Shown here piece by piece: positions 8,535-16,759 of a DNA stretch of 64,000 bases. The stretch spans positions 62,001 through 126,000 of the forward strand of contig CAJTEW010000003.1 in assembly GCA_910575605.1 (NCBI GenBank). The letters are read 5' to 3'. The translations under genes were made by a program, and so were the position numbers. This stretch comes from Lachnospiraceae bacterium (GTDB taxonomy: Bacteria > Bacillota > Clostridia > Lachnospirales > Lachnospiraceae). The notes below the pieces were generated by a model. It did not search any database. It was not told the DNA's origin and worked only from the letters and a program-made list of their open reading frames with translations. Each line of letters starts with the position of its first letter. Position 1 is the stretch's first letter.

Positions 8535-9482
8535 ATGAGCTGCAAAGTCACAATCATTGGGGCCGGAAGTGTAGGTGCAACTATAGCGTACACATTATCC
8601 GGAGAGGACATGGCATCAGAGATCGTCATGATTGATATCAACAAGGAAAAGGTAGAAGGAGAAGTTATGGATATTGGGCAGGGCACCTGCTTCAGAGACC
8701 CAGTTTCCATCATTGCAGGAGATTATGAGGATGCAAAGGGCTCTGATATTGTAATTATCACTTCAGGGATTGCCCGTAAGCCAGGTCAGACAAGAATTGA
8801 ACTGACACAGACGAATGTCAATATCTTAAAAGAGATTACACCGGAGATTGCGAAGGCTGCACCGAATGCGCTTTATATCATTGTAAGCAATCCGGTTGAC
8901 GTCATGACTTATGTATTTACGAAGATTTCGGGAATTCCGGAAAATCAGATTATTGGTTCTGGAACAATCTTAGATTCTGCGCGTCTGCGCTGCGGTCTTT
9001 CCGAACACTTTAAGGTTGCACAGAGAAATATTCATGCCTATGTATTTGGTGAGCATGGCGATACCTCCTTTATTCCGTGGTCAGCAGCTAGAATTGCAGG
9101 GATAAATGTAGACGATTATTATGATATGATGCCGCATCTTGGAAAAAAGGCAGGGAAACTTGACAAAGAGGCAATGCTTACCTATGTACAGAAATCCGGC
9201 GGCAAGATTATAGCAAATAAGGGGGCAACCTTCTATGCAGTAACAAGAGGCGTATGCAGATTATGCAGCATTCTGATGTCAGCTTCTGAATCTGTAACGA
9301 CGGTATCTTCTATGATGCACGGTGAATATGGAATTGAGGATGTATGCTTAAGCACACTTGCACTTGTAGGGCCGAATGGTGTTCAGGGCAAGATTCCGAT
9401 GACGCTTACTGATGAAGAGGTAGGTAAATTAAAGGCAAGCGCTGATGCGTTGAAGGCAGTTATTGCACAGATTGAAATGTAA
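8535..9482 (+). CDS. mdh: NAD-dependent malate dehydrogenase (LDH/MDH superfamily)
   Basis: A 315-residue member of the lactate/malate dehydrogenase superfamily, with the N-terminal Rossmann motif GAGSVGATIA (8-17), catalytic His174 in GEHGDT, and the DSARLR segment. The substrate-specificity loop reads ARKPGQTR (80-87). Malate dehydrogenases carry Arg at this key position, where lactate dehydrogenases carry Gln (typically QKPGETR), so oxaloacetate/malate is favoured over pyruvate/lactate. Downstream fumarase and fumarate reductase genes support this. The gene has its own promoter and a good AAAAGGAG site; an 89-nt gap separates it from hdrB. An automated lactate dehydrogenase label would be a likely error. 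Confidence 0.8.
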   Translation: MSCKVTIIGAGSVGATIAYTLSGEDMASEIVMIDINKEKVEGEVMDIGQGTCFRDPVSIIAGDYEDAKGSDIVIITSGIARKPGQTRIELTQTNVNILKEITPEIAKAAPNALYIIVSNPVDVMTYVFTKISGIPENQIIGSGTILDSARLRCGLSEHFKVAQRNIHAYVFGEHGDTSFIPWSAARIAGINVDDYYDMMPHLGKKAGKLDKEAMLTYVQKSGGKIIANKGATFYAVTRGVCRLCSILMSASESVTTVSSMMHGEYGIEDVCLSTLALVGPNGVQGKIPMTLTDEEVGKLKASADALKAVIAQIEM

Positions 9483-9496
9483 AAAGAATCATAGGA

Positions 9497-9525
9497 TTGA
9501 TTTGTGAAGGAGTTCATATTAATAT
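9497..9525 (+). promoter_or_regulatory. Possible internal promoter before hdrB
   Basis: TTGATT at 9497-9502 and TAATAT at 9520-9525 are 17 nt apart, each matching consensus at four of six positions. No terminator lies after mdh, so read-through transcription is equally possible. Confidence 0.33.
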
Positions 9526-9571
9526 AAAGTAAAGTATTTACAAAATAATTTAAGAAAGGACAGCGAGAACT

Positions 9572-10378
9572 ATGAAGTACAGTTATTATCCAGGATGCAC
9601 TTTAAGAACAAAGGCAAAGAATCTGGATGCCTATGCAAGAGTTTCAGCAAATGCTCTTGGCATTGACTTGGAAGAAATCGAAGACTGGCAGTGCTGCGGC
9701 GGTGTATATCCCCTTGGCTCTGACGAGATTGCTACGAAGCTGTCTTCGGTCCGCGCTCTTCATGCGGCGAAGGAAAAAGGCCAGAGCCTGGTGACCATGT
9801 GCTCTGCATGTCATCACGTAATTAAGCGTGTGAATGATGATATGAAGAATGTAGAAGATATCCGCACGAGGGCAAACAATTATATGGAGCTTCCAGAGCC
9901 TTATGCGGGTGAGACAGAGGTCCTCCATTTTCTTGAAGTTCTTCGTGACAAAATAGGATTCGATGAATTGAAGAAAAAGGTAGTAAATCCGCTGGCCGGA
10001 AAGAAGATTGGAGCCTACTACGGCTGTCTGCTTCTGCGCCCCAGTAAGCTTTTAAGCTTTGATGACCCGGAGAATCCGACAATCATTGAGGATTTTATCC
10101 GTGCGTTAGGGGCAGAGCCGGTTATCTATCCGTACCGCAACGAATGCTGCGGCGGGTATATTTCTTTAAAGGAAAAAGAAATGTCAAAAAACATGTGTGA
10201 GAAGATTATGGAGAGCGCGGAAGGATTTGGGGCGGGGATGCTCATTACAGCCTGTCCTCTGTGTCTGTATAATCTGAATAAGAGCACAGGCGCCAGGCTT
10301 CCAGTTGTTTATTTTACTGAGCTTTTGGCGGAGGCTCTTGGTGTGAAGGAAGAAGCCGAAAAGGAGGTGCAGGCATAA
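9572..10378 (+). CDS. hdrB: HdrB-like subunit (CCG-domain protein)
   Basis: A 268-residue protein resembling heterodisulfide reductase subunit B. Two cysteine-rich CCG-type regions are visible: CTLRTKAKN with WQCCGG (about 9-47) and YGCLLLRPSK with NECCGGY (about 150-195), plus CSACHH near 74 and CPLCLYN near 230. Such domains hold a non-cubane 4Fe-4S centre that reduces disulfides in methanogens. In a non-methanogen the physiological acceptor is unknown. It begins a tight run hdrB-hdrC-hdrA-flxD-flxC-flxB-flxA with overlapping or near-zero spacing, so the products should form one soluble complex. Confidence 0.82.
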   Translation: MKYSYYPGCTLRTKAKNLDAYARVSANALGIDLEEIEDWQCCGGVYPLGSDEIATKLSSVRALHAAKEKGQSLVTMCSACHHVIKRVNDDMKNVEDIRTRANNYMELPEPYAGETEVLHFLEVLRDKIGFDELKKKVVNPLAGKKIGAYYGCLLLRPSKLLSFDDPENPTIIEDFIRALGAEPVIYPYRNECCGGYISLKEKEMSKNMCEKIMESAEGFGAGMLITACPLCLYNLNKSTGARLPVVYFTELLAEALGVKEEAEKEVQA

Positions 10379-10767
10379 TGGGCTCAGAAAAGAAACAGGC
10401 GGAAATGATGAAGGAAATCAGTGGCGTCAATCCCCTCAAATGTATGAAATGTGGTAAATGCTCTGCAACCTGCCCATCCTACAATGAAATGGATATTAAA
10501 CCTCATCAGTTTGTATCCTATGTAATTAACGAAGATATTGAAAGTCTGGTAAATTCCAAGTCCCTTTGGAAATGCCTTTCCTGCTTTGCATGTGTGGAGA
10601 GATGTCCCCGTGATGTAAAGCCTGGGAAACTGATTGACGCGGCAAGACAGATGGTTGTGCGTCAGAAGGGGCAGGATTATTTGCTGGCAGATGAGATTCC
10701 GGAACTTCTTGACCCGGAACTCCCACAGCAGCTATTAGTCAGTGCATTCAGAAGATATAGGAGGTGA
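10378..10767 (+). CDS. hdrC: HdrC-like 4Fe-4S subunit
   Basis: A 129-residue soluble iron-sulfur protein with two 4Fe-4S motifs: CMKCGKCSATCP near 22-33 and CLSCFACVERCP near 64-75. It matches HdrC, the wire between the flavoprotein HdrA and the catalytic HdrB. Its ATG overlaps the hdrB TAA (TAATG), indicating translational coupling. No membrane segment is present. Confidence 0.82.
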   Translation: MGSEKKQAEMMKEISGVNPLKCMKCGKCSATCPSYNEMDIKPHQFVSYVINEDIESLVNSKSLWKCLSCFACVERCPRDVKPGKLIDAARQMVVRQKGQDYLLADEIPELLDPELPQQLLVSAFRRYRR

Positions 10768-10773
10768 ACCTAA

Positions 10774-12762
10774 GTGCAAAGGATAGGAGTATTTGTCTGC
10801 CACTGCGGAAGTAATATTGCCGGGGCGGTAGACGTAAGTAAAGTGGCAGAGATGGCACTTATGGAGCCAGGCGTTGTCCATGCTGAAGACTATCAGTATA
10901 TGTGTTCTGAGGCAGGGCAGGCAAAAATTGCGGCGGCAATTTTGGAAAAGTCCCTGACGGGGATTGTTGTATGTTCCTGCTCTCCGCGTATGCATGAGGC
11001 CACCTTTAGAAAGGCGGCAGAGCGTGCGGGCCTGAATCCATATATGGTTGAGATTGCCAATATCCGTGAGCACTGTTCATGGATTCATAAGGATATGGAG
11101 GAGGCAACAAAGAAGGCTGTTATCTTAATGAGAGCGGCAGTTGCCAAGGTGAATTTAAATACGCCCCTGCAGGCGGGCGAGAGCCGGGTGACGAAAAGAG
11201 CGCTTGTTATTGGCGGCGGTATTGCCGGGATTCAGACTGCGCTTGATATTGCGGACGCAGGTTATGAGGTGGATATTGTAGAGAAGACGCCGAGTATTGG
11301 CGGAAGGATGTCTCAGCTTGACAAGACCTTTCCGACACTGGACTGCTCTGCGTGTATTCTGACACCTAAGATGGTAGAAGCAGCGGCCCATGATAAGATT
11401 AAGATTTATACATATAGTGAAGTGGAGAAGGTAAGCGGCTTTGTAGGTGACTTTACCGTAGACATCCGCAAAAAGGCAAGAAGCGTGGACATGAATAAGT
11501 GTACTGGCTGCGGTGTGTGTCAGGAGAAATGTCCGTCCAAAAAGGCTCCAAGTGAATTCAACAGAGGCTTAAATACTAGAAGTGCGATTTATACCCCGTT
11601 TGCGCAGGCGATTCCGAACGTGCCGGTGATTGACCGGGAAGCATGTATTAAATTCAAGACCGGAAAATGCGGAATCTGCTCTAAAGTATGCCAGGCGGGA
11701 GCCATTGATTATGAACAGAAAGATGAGATTGTAACAGAAAAGTATGGCGCTATTGTTGTTGCCACAGGCTTTGACACCATCCAACTTGATAAATATGATG
11801 AGTATGCATATGGCCAGAGCAAGGATGTCATTACGTCTCTTGAGCTGGAGCGTGTAATGAATGCGGCGGGACCGACCCACGGACATCTGGAGCGCCTGTC
11901 TGACGGAAAAGCGCCGAAAGAGATCGTATTTATTCAGTGTGTGGGGAGCAGGTGTGCGGACGACAGAGGAAAGCCCTACTGTTCTAAAATCTGCTGTATG
12001 TATACAGCAAAGCATGCCATGCTGATTCGTGATAAATATCCGGACGTAAATGTTACAGTATTTTATATTGATGTGCGTACGCCGGGCAAGAACTTTGATG
12101 AATTCTACAGAAGAGCTGTGGAGCAGTACGGAGTTAATTATATCAAGGGACAGGTTGGAAAGGTGATTCCGAAACCCGATGGAAAGCTTCTGGTGCAGGG
12201 CAGCGACCTTCTTGATAACAGACAGATTCTGAAAGAAGCGGACATGGTAGTTCTCGCAACAGCTATAGAGCCCAATCCGGATGTAAGAAAGATTGCTACA
12301 ATGCTCACAGCAAGTATTGATACCAATAATTTCCTGACAGAGGCACATGCGAAGCTTCGGCCGGTAGAATCACCGACGGCAGGCATTTTCCTTTCCGGCG
12401 TATGCCAGGGGCCAAAGGATATTCCTGAGACAGTGGCTCAGGCGGGAGCTGCGGCTGTGAAGGCTATTGGGCTTCTTGCAAAGGATAAGCTCATGACAAA
12501 TCCGTGTACCGCACAGGCAGACGTTCTTTTGTGTAATGGATGTTCCACCTGTGAGAATGTATGTCCATATGGTGCGATTACATATGAGGACAAAGAGGTG
12601 AATGACCACGGCATCCGTGAGACAAGGCGGGTGGCAGTAGTGAATAATGCGCTCTGCCAGGGCTGCGGTGCATGTACAGTTGCATGTCCGTCAGGAGCTA
12701 TGGACTTACAGGGCTTCTCAAACAGACAGATTATAGCGGAGGTGGATGCAATATGTCGTTAG
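10774..12762 (+). CDS. hdrA: HdrA-like FAD/iron-sulfur subunit
   Basis: A 662-residue HdrA-type flavoprotein, the likely site of flavin-based electron bifurcation. From the N-terminus it shows a VCHCGSNIAG cysteine motif (about 8-17), a Rossmann FAD motif VIGGGIAGIQTA (about 142-153), a 4Fe-4S motif CTGCGVCQEKCP near 243, further cysteines near 300-312, and two C-terminal 4Fe-4S motifs, CNGCSTCENVCP near 588 and CQGCGACTVACP near 629. It starts at a GTG with a GGAGGTG site 6 nt after hdrC and overlaps flxD by 10 nt. The family is clear; the electron partners are inferred from neighbours. Confidence 0.85.
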   Translation: MQRIGVFVCHCGSNIAGAVDVSKVAEMALMEPGVVHAEDYQYMCSEAGQAKIAAAILEKSLTGIVVCSCSPRMHEATFRKAAERAGLNPYMVEIANIREHCSWIHKDMEEATKKAVILMRAAVAKVNLNTPLQAGESRVTKRALVIGGGIAGIQTALDIADAGYEVDIVEKTPSIGGRMSQLDKTFPTLDCSACILTPKMVEAAAHDKIKIYTYSEVEKVSGFVGDFTVDIRKKARSVDMNKCTGCGVCQEKCPSKKAPSEFNRGLNTRSAIYTPFAQAIPNVPVIDREACIKFKTGKCGICSKVCQAGAIDYEQKDEIVTEKYGAIVVATGFDTIQLDKYDEYAYGQSKDVITSLELERVMNAAGPTHGHLERLSDGKAPKEIVFIQCVGSRCADDRGKPYCSKICCMYTAKHAMLIRDKYPDVNVTVFYIDVRTPGKNFDEFYRRAVEQYGVNYIKGQVGKVIPKPDGKLLVQGSDLLDNRQILKEADMVVLATAIEPNPDVRKIATMLTASIDTNNFLTEAHAKLRPVESPTAGIFLSGVCQGPKDIPETVAQAGAAAVKAIGLLAKDKLMTNPCTAQADVLLCNGCSTCENVCPYGAITYEDKEVNDHGIRETRRVAVVNNALCQGCGACTVACPSGAMDLQGFSNRQIIAEVDAICR

Positions 12763-13193
12763 AAAATAAAGAATTCAAACCGAAGATTGTAGCGTTCTGC
12801 TGTAACTGGTGCAGTTATGCAGGAGCTGACCTGGCAGGAAGCAGCCGTTTGACATATCCTGCCGATGTAAAGATTATTCGTGTTCCCTGTTCCTGCCGTG
12901 TGAATCCGATGTTTATTTTGAGGGCATTCGAAAAGGGCGCGGACGGAGTGATTATGTGCGGGTGCCATCCGGGAGACTGCCATTACAGCACCGGAAACTA
13001 TTATGCAAGAAGGCGTATGACCTTGTTATTCTCCATGCTTGACTATATTGGCGTAGAAAATGGACGTACACGTGTGGAGTGGGTATCTGCGGCAGAGGGT
13101 GTGAAATTCTCTGAGACGATGAACAGCTTTGTAGAGAAGATTTATTCTCTTGGCGAAAATGTAAGATTGGGGGATTTAAGATGCAAGAGCTAA
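12753..13193 (+). CDS. flxD: FlxD/MvhD-like iron-sulfur subunit
   Basis: A 146-residue protein of the MvhD/hydrogenase delta family that links an electron-input module to HdrA through a 2Fe-2S cluster. The pattern CCNWCSYAGAD (about 16-26), RVPCSCRVN (about 46-54) and GVIMCGCHPGDCHY (about 68-81) is diagnostic. The ATG at 12753 is chosen over upstream in-frame codons because a GGAGGTG site lies 8 nt before it and the family normally begins shortly before the first cysteines. It overlaps hdrA by 10 nt and the next gene by 13 nt. Confidence 0.85.
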   Translation: MSLENKEFKPKIVAFCCNWCSYAGADLAGSSRLTYPADVKIIRVPCSCRVNPMFILRAFEKGADGVIMCGCHPGDCHYSTGNYYARRRMTLLFSMLDYIGVENGRTRVEWVSAAEGVKFSETMNSFVEKIYSLGENVRLGDLRCKS

Positions 13194-14155
13194 TTAACCG
13201 TGCAAAAGAGCTGCTGGCAGACGGGACAGTGGCACGGGTTCTCGGCTATAAGGCCGGAGACTTGCCTTATAATCCGGAGCCGGCTTACTTTGAAAGCGCA
13301 GAGGAGCTTAAAGATTTTGTATACAACGGCTTCTGCGGGGCAAATTTAAGCAAATATATGATAGAAGCTTCCAAATTGGAAGGAAAAACAATGGTTTTCC
13401 TAAAACCATGTGATACATACAGTTTCAACCAGCTGTTAAAGGAGCACCGTGTAGACAGAGATAAGGCCTACATTGTAGGAGTAGGGTGCAAAGGAAAGCT
13501 TGATATTGAAAAAGTGAAAAAGCAGGGGATCAAGGGGATTCAGAGCATTAAAGGTGCAGATATCACAGATGATGCACAGATTCTGACGATTCAAACTATT
13601 TACGGTGAAAAAACATGCTCCTATGGGGATGCTATGCTGGAGAGATGTCATGTCTGCAAGGGCAAGGAGCATAGGATCTTTGACGAGCAGATTGGCGAGT
13701 CAAAGGAAACGAAGGATGCAGAGCGTTTTGCGGAGGTAGAGAGAATTGAGGCTATGAGTCCGGAGGAGAAGTTTGCATACTTTAGAAGCGAGCTTAGCAA
13801 ATGTATCCGCTGCAATGCCTGCAGAAATGCCTGTCCTGCCTGCAGCTGCCGAAAATGTGTTTTTGACAGCAATAAGTTTGACAGCTCCCAGAAGGCAAAT
13901 GTGGATTCTTTTGAGGAAAAGATGTTCCATATTATCCGTGCCTTTCATGTGGCGGGAAGATGTACGGACTGCGGCGAGTGCAGCCGTGTATGTCCCCAGG
14001 GAATACCGCTTCACCTGTTTAACCGGAAGTTTATCAAGGATATTGATGAGTTATACGGCGAGTATCAGGCAGGAGCAGACACTGATTCAACGGCACCGCT
14101 TACAGATTATACCTTTGAGGATGCGGAGCCAAGTATTGTAGGAAAGAGGGGATAA
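13181..14155 (+). CDS. flxC: FlxC-like subunit (FrhB/FdhB-like, two 4Fe-4S clusters)
   Basis: A 324-residue soluble protein. Residues 1-190 resemble the FrhB/FdhB-type domain (FLKPCDTYSFNQLL, YIVGVGCKGKLD). The C-terminal part has two ferredoxin-like motifs: CIRCNACRNACPACSCRKC near 208-226 and CTDCGECSRVCP near 265-276. In Flx-Hdr complexes two such iron-sulfur subunits carry electrons between the NAD(P)H-binding FlxA and FlxD/HdrA. Assignment as FlxC rather than FlxB is by position and is the less certain part. Confidence 0.7.
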   Translation: MQELINRAKELLADGTVARVLGYKAGDLPYNPEPAYFESAEELKDFVYNGFCGANLSKYMIEASKLEGKTMVFLKPCDTYSFNQLLKEHRVDRDKAYIVGVGCKGKLDIEKVKKQGIKGIQSIKGADITDDAQILTIQTIYGEKTCSYGDAMLERCHVCKGKEHRIFDEQIGESKETKDAERFAEVERIEAMSPEEKFAYFRSELSKCIRCNACRNACPACSCRKCVFDSNKFDSSQKANVDSFEEKMFHIIRAFHVAGRCTDCGECSRVCPQGIPLHLFNRKFIKDIDELYGEYQAGADTDSTAPLTDYTFEDAEPSIVGKRG

Positions 14156-14158
14156 TGT

Positions 14159-15199
14159 ATGTATAAGATAGCAAAAGAAAATCTTTCCGCATTATTCCAG
14201 CTGATAGCGGAAACCAGGGAGCTGTATCTTCCTGTTAAGACAGCCGGACAGACAAACTTTGCGGCGTGGAGCAAGGATGCGGAGGTTGATCTTGATACTT
14301 TAAAGACTGTTAAATCAGCAAAGGATGCATTTTTTCCGCAGAGTGAGGGGCTTTATACCGTTAAAAAAGAAGGAAAGAAAATGTCTATAGAGCCGGAACG
14401 CCTAAAGGAGCAGGAATTTGTCGTGTTCGGCATGAAAGCCTGCGACGTGAGGGGTATGGAGGTTCTTGACAACGTATTCTTATCTGAACCTGTAGATACT
14501 TTCTATGAGGCAAGAAGAGCTCATGGAACGATTGTAGCTATGGCCTGCCATGAGCCGGAGGAAACATGTTTCTGTAAGGTGTTTGGCGTGGATGCGGCAA
14601 GCCCAGCGTCGGATGTTGCTGTGTGGAATGTGGGGGAAGCGCTTTACTGGAAGGCACAGAGTGAAAAAGGTGAGGCTCTTACAGAGGCGGTAAAGGAACT
14701 GCTTACAGAGGCAGATGAAGACGGCGCGGCAGCAGTAGAAGCGGAAAAAGACGCGATTCATAAGATTGTAGAGAAGCTTCCTTATATGAGCCTTTCTTTA
14801 GAGGGATGGAACGGGGATGCCCTTTCCGAGAAGTTTGATTCTCCTGTATGGGAGGAATTATATAAGCCATGTCTGGCATGTGGTACCTGTACCTTTGTAT
14901 GTCCGACGTGCCAGTGCTATGACATTAAGGATTATACGGCAGGAAACACCGTTTCACGATACAGATGCTGGGATTCCTGTATGTATTCAGACTTTACAAT
15001 GATGGCCCACGGCAACAACCGAACAAGCCAGATGCAGAGATTCCGCCAGAGATTTATGCACAAGCTGGTATATTACCCGGCAAATAACGATGGAATGTAT
15101 TCCTGCACAGGCTGCGGCCGCTGTGTAGAGAAATGTCCGTCAGCCCTTAATATTGTTAAGGTTGTGAAGGCATTTCAGAATCAGGGAGGTGAAAAATAA
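14159..15199 (+). CDS. flxB: FlxB-like subunit (AsrA/HydB-like 4Fe-4S protein)
   Basis: A 346-residue protein resembling the beta subunits of sulfhydrogenase and anaerobic sulfite reductase (HydB/AsrA). An N-terminal alpha/beta domain contains GMKACDVRGMEVLDNVF (about 92-108). Two C-terminal 4Fe-4S motifs follow: CLACGTCTFVCPTC near 239 and CTGCGRCVEKCP near 316. It lies 3 nt after flxC, and its stop codon overlaps the flxA start (TAATG). The pairing with a HydG/AsrB-like partner next door is the classical arrangement for NAD(P)H-linked iron-sulfur flavoproteins. Confidence 0.75.
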   Translation: MYKIAKENLSALFQLIAETRELYLPVKTAGQTNFAAWSKDAEVDLDTLKTVKSAKDAFFPQSEGLYTVKKEGKKMSIEPERLKEQEFVVFGMKACDVRGMEVLDNVFLSEPVDTFYEARRAHGTIVAMACHEPEETCFCKVFGVDAASPASDVAVWNVGEALYWKAQSEKGEALTEAVKELLTEADEDGAAAVEAEKDAIHKIVEKLPYMSLSLEGWNGDALSEKFDSPVWEELYKPCLACGTCTFVCPTCQCYDIKDYTAGNTVSRYRCWDSCMYSDFTMMAHGNNRTSQMQRFRQRFMHKLVYYPANNDGMYSCTGCGRCVEKCPSALNIVKVVKAFQNQGGEK

Positions 15200-16053
15200 T
15201 GGGTGAATGTACATGTCATAAAAATTATACATTAGATACTCTGATTCCGAAGGTAGGCGTAATTACGGATATCCGTCAGGAAACGCCAGATGTAAAGACT
15301 TTCCGTGTTAATGCACCAGAGGGCGGCAAGCTTTTTGAGCATATGCCTGGGCAGTGCGCAATGGTCTGCGCGCCGGGAATCAGCGAGGGTATGTTTTCTA
15401 TTACTTCTTCGCCGACAAATAAGGAATATCAGGAATTCAGTATTAAGAAATGTGGAATTCTGACGGATTATCTCCACAGCCTGGAGGTGGGCGATGAGGT
15501 GACCGTCCGGGGGCCTTACGGGAATTCTTTTCCGGTAGAAACAGAGCTTAAAGGCAAAAACCTTTTATTTATTGCAGGCGGTATCGGTCTTGCACCTCTT
15601 CGTTCTGTTATCAATTATGTACTGGATAACCGTGCAAATTATGGCGCGGTAGATATTGTATATGGTTCCCGCTCCGCAGAAGACTTAGTTCAGCTAAAAG
15701 AGATTCAGGAGGTCTGGATGAAGGCGGAAGGCGTGAATGTGTATCTGACGATTGACAGAGAACAGGAAGGCTGGGACGGACATGTAGGGTTTGTTCCTAA
15801 TTATGTGAAGGAGCTGGGCTTTGATACTGACCGTACTGCACTTGTGTGCGGACCTCCGATTATGATTAAGTTCGTACTTTCAGGTCTAAAAGAGCTGGGC
15901 TTTACTACAGAGCAGGTATATACTACACTGGAGCTTCGCATGAAATGCGGCGTAGGAAAATGCGGCCGCTGTAATATCGGCTCTAAATATGTATGTAAGG
16001 ACGGCCCTGTATTCCGGTTTGACGAGATAGATGAACTGCCTAATGAATATTAA
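15199..16053 (+). CDS. flxA: FlxA-like FAD/NAD(P)H-binding subunit
   Basis: A 284-residue ferredoxin-NADP reductase-type protein of the AsrB/HydG family, the probable entry or exit point for NADH. It has an FAD-binding barrel (about 15-105, with GMFSITSSP), the NAD-binding start GGIGLAPLRSVINYV (about 128-142), ALVCGPPIMIKF near 214, and a C-terminal cysteine-rich 2Fe-2S-type motif MKCGVGKCGRCNIG with a later Cys (about 249-272). Its start is coupled to flxB. With the six preceding subunits it completes an Hdr-Flx set resembling the NADH/ferredoxin bifurcating complex of Desulfovibrio. Confidence 0.82.
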   Translation: MGECTCHKNYTLDTLIPKVGVITDIRQETPDVKTFRVNAPEGGKLFEHMPGQCAMVCAPGISEGMFSITSSPTNKEYQEFSIKKCGILTDYLHSLEVGDEVTVRGPYGNSFPVETELKGKNLLFIAGGIGLAPLRSVINYVLDNRANYGAVDIVYGSRSAEDLVQLKEIQEVWMKAEGVNVYLTIDREQEGWDGHVGFVPNYVKELGFDTDRTALVCGPPIMIKFVLSGLKELGFTTEQVYTTLELRMKCGVGKCGRCNIGSKYVCKDGPVFRFDEIDELPNEY

Positions 16054-16071
16054 AGAAAGGACACAGATAAC

Positions 16072-16746
16072 ATGGAAAAGATGGTAAATGTATATTTTAG
16101 CGGTAAGAGATACAGCGTCCCGGCAGACCTTACGATTATGACCGCAATGGAATATGCCGGTTATACATGGAAAAGAGGCTGCGGCTGCCGCCACGGCTTC
16201 TGCGGTGCCTGCGCGACTGTATATAGAATTAAAGGAAAGAATGAATTGAAGACGTGCCTTGCCTGCCAGACACAGGTAGAGGAAGGTATGTACGTGGCAA
16301 GTATTCCCTTCTTCCCGACAGATAAGAGAACCTATGAGATTGAGGACATTAAGCCGACACAGCAGATTATGATGGAGCTTTACCCGGAAATCTACAGCTG
16401 TATTGGATGTAATGCGTGTACAAAATCCTGTCCACAGGATTTAAACGTTATGCAGTACATTGCATATGCACAGCGCGGTGAATTCGAGAAGTGTGCAGAG
16501 GAATCCTTTGACTGTATTGGCTGCGGCTGCTGTACTGTAAGGTGTCCAGCAGGAATCTCCCATCCGCATGTAGGTGTCCTTGCAAGGCGTCTCACAGGAA
16601 AATATATAGCTCCGAAGACAGAACATCTTGAGAACCGTGTAGAAGAAGTCAACAGGGGCGAGTATGACGGACTTATTGAGCAGATCATGCAGAAACCGAT
16701 CACAGAGATGCAGGAACTTTACAATACAAGAGAGATTGAGAAATAA
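16072..16746 (+). CDS. frdB: Fumarate reductase/succinate dehydrogenase-like iron-sulfur subunit
   Basis: A 224-residue iron-sulfur protein with an N-terminal 2Fe-2S ferredoxin-like domain (cysteines in GCGCRHGFCGAC and LKTCLAC, about 35-68) and two C-terminal cluster motifs, CIGCNACTKSCP near 109 and CIGCGCCTVRCP near 146. The plan matches SdhB/FrdB, but both C-terminal clusters look like 4Fe-4S sites. There is no CCG domain of the methanogen TfrB type, and no cytochrome b or membrane-anchor gene accompanies it, so the enzyme is predicted to be soluble. It sits between flxA and the flavoprotein gene. Confidence 0.78.
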   Translation: MEKMVNVYFSGKRYSVPADLTIMTAMEYAGYTWKRGCGCRHGFCGACATVYRIKGKNELKTCLACQTQVEEGMYVASIPFFPTDKRTYEIEDIKPTQQIMMELYPEIYSCIGCNACTKSCPQDLNVMQYIAYAQRGEFEKCAEESFDCIGCGCCTVRCPAGISHPHVGVLARRLTGKYIAPKTEHLENRVEEVNRGEYDGLIEQIMQKPITEMQELYNTREIEK

Positions 16747-16759
16747 GGGAGGCGCAAAT

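Noticed and set aside
16664-16759. N-terminal extension of the fumarate-reductase flavoprotein, and similarly 12672-12752 for flxD
   Set aside because: Both extensions lie within the preceding gene in another frame, have no ribosome site and make non-family sequence.
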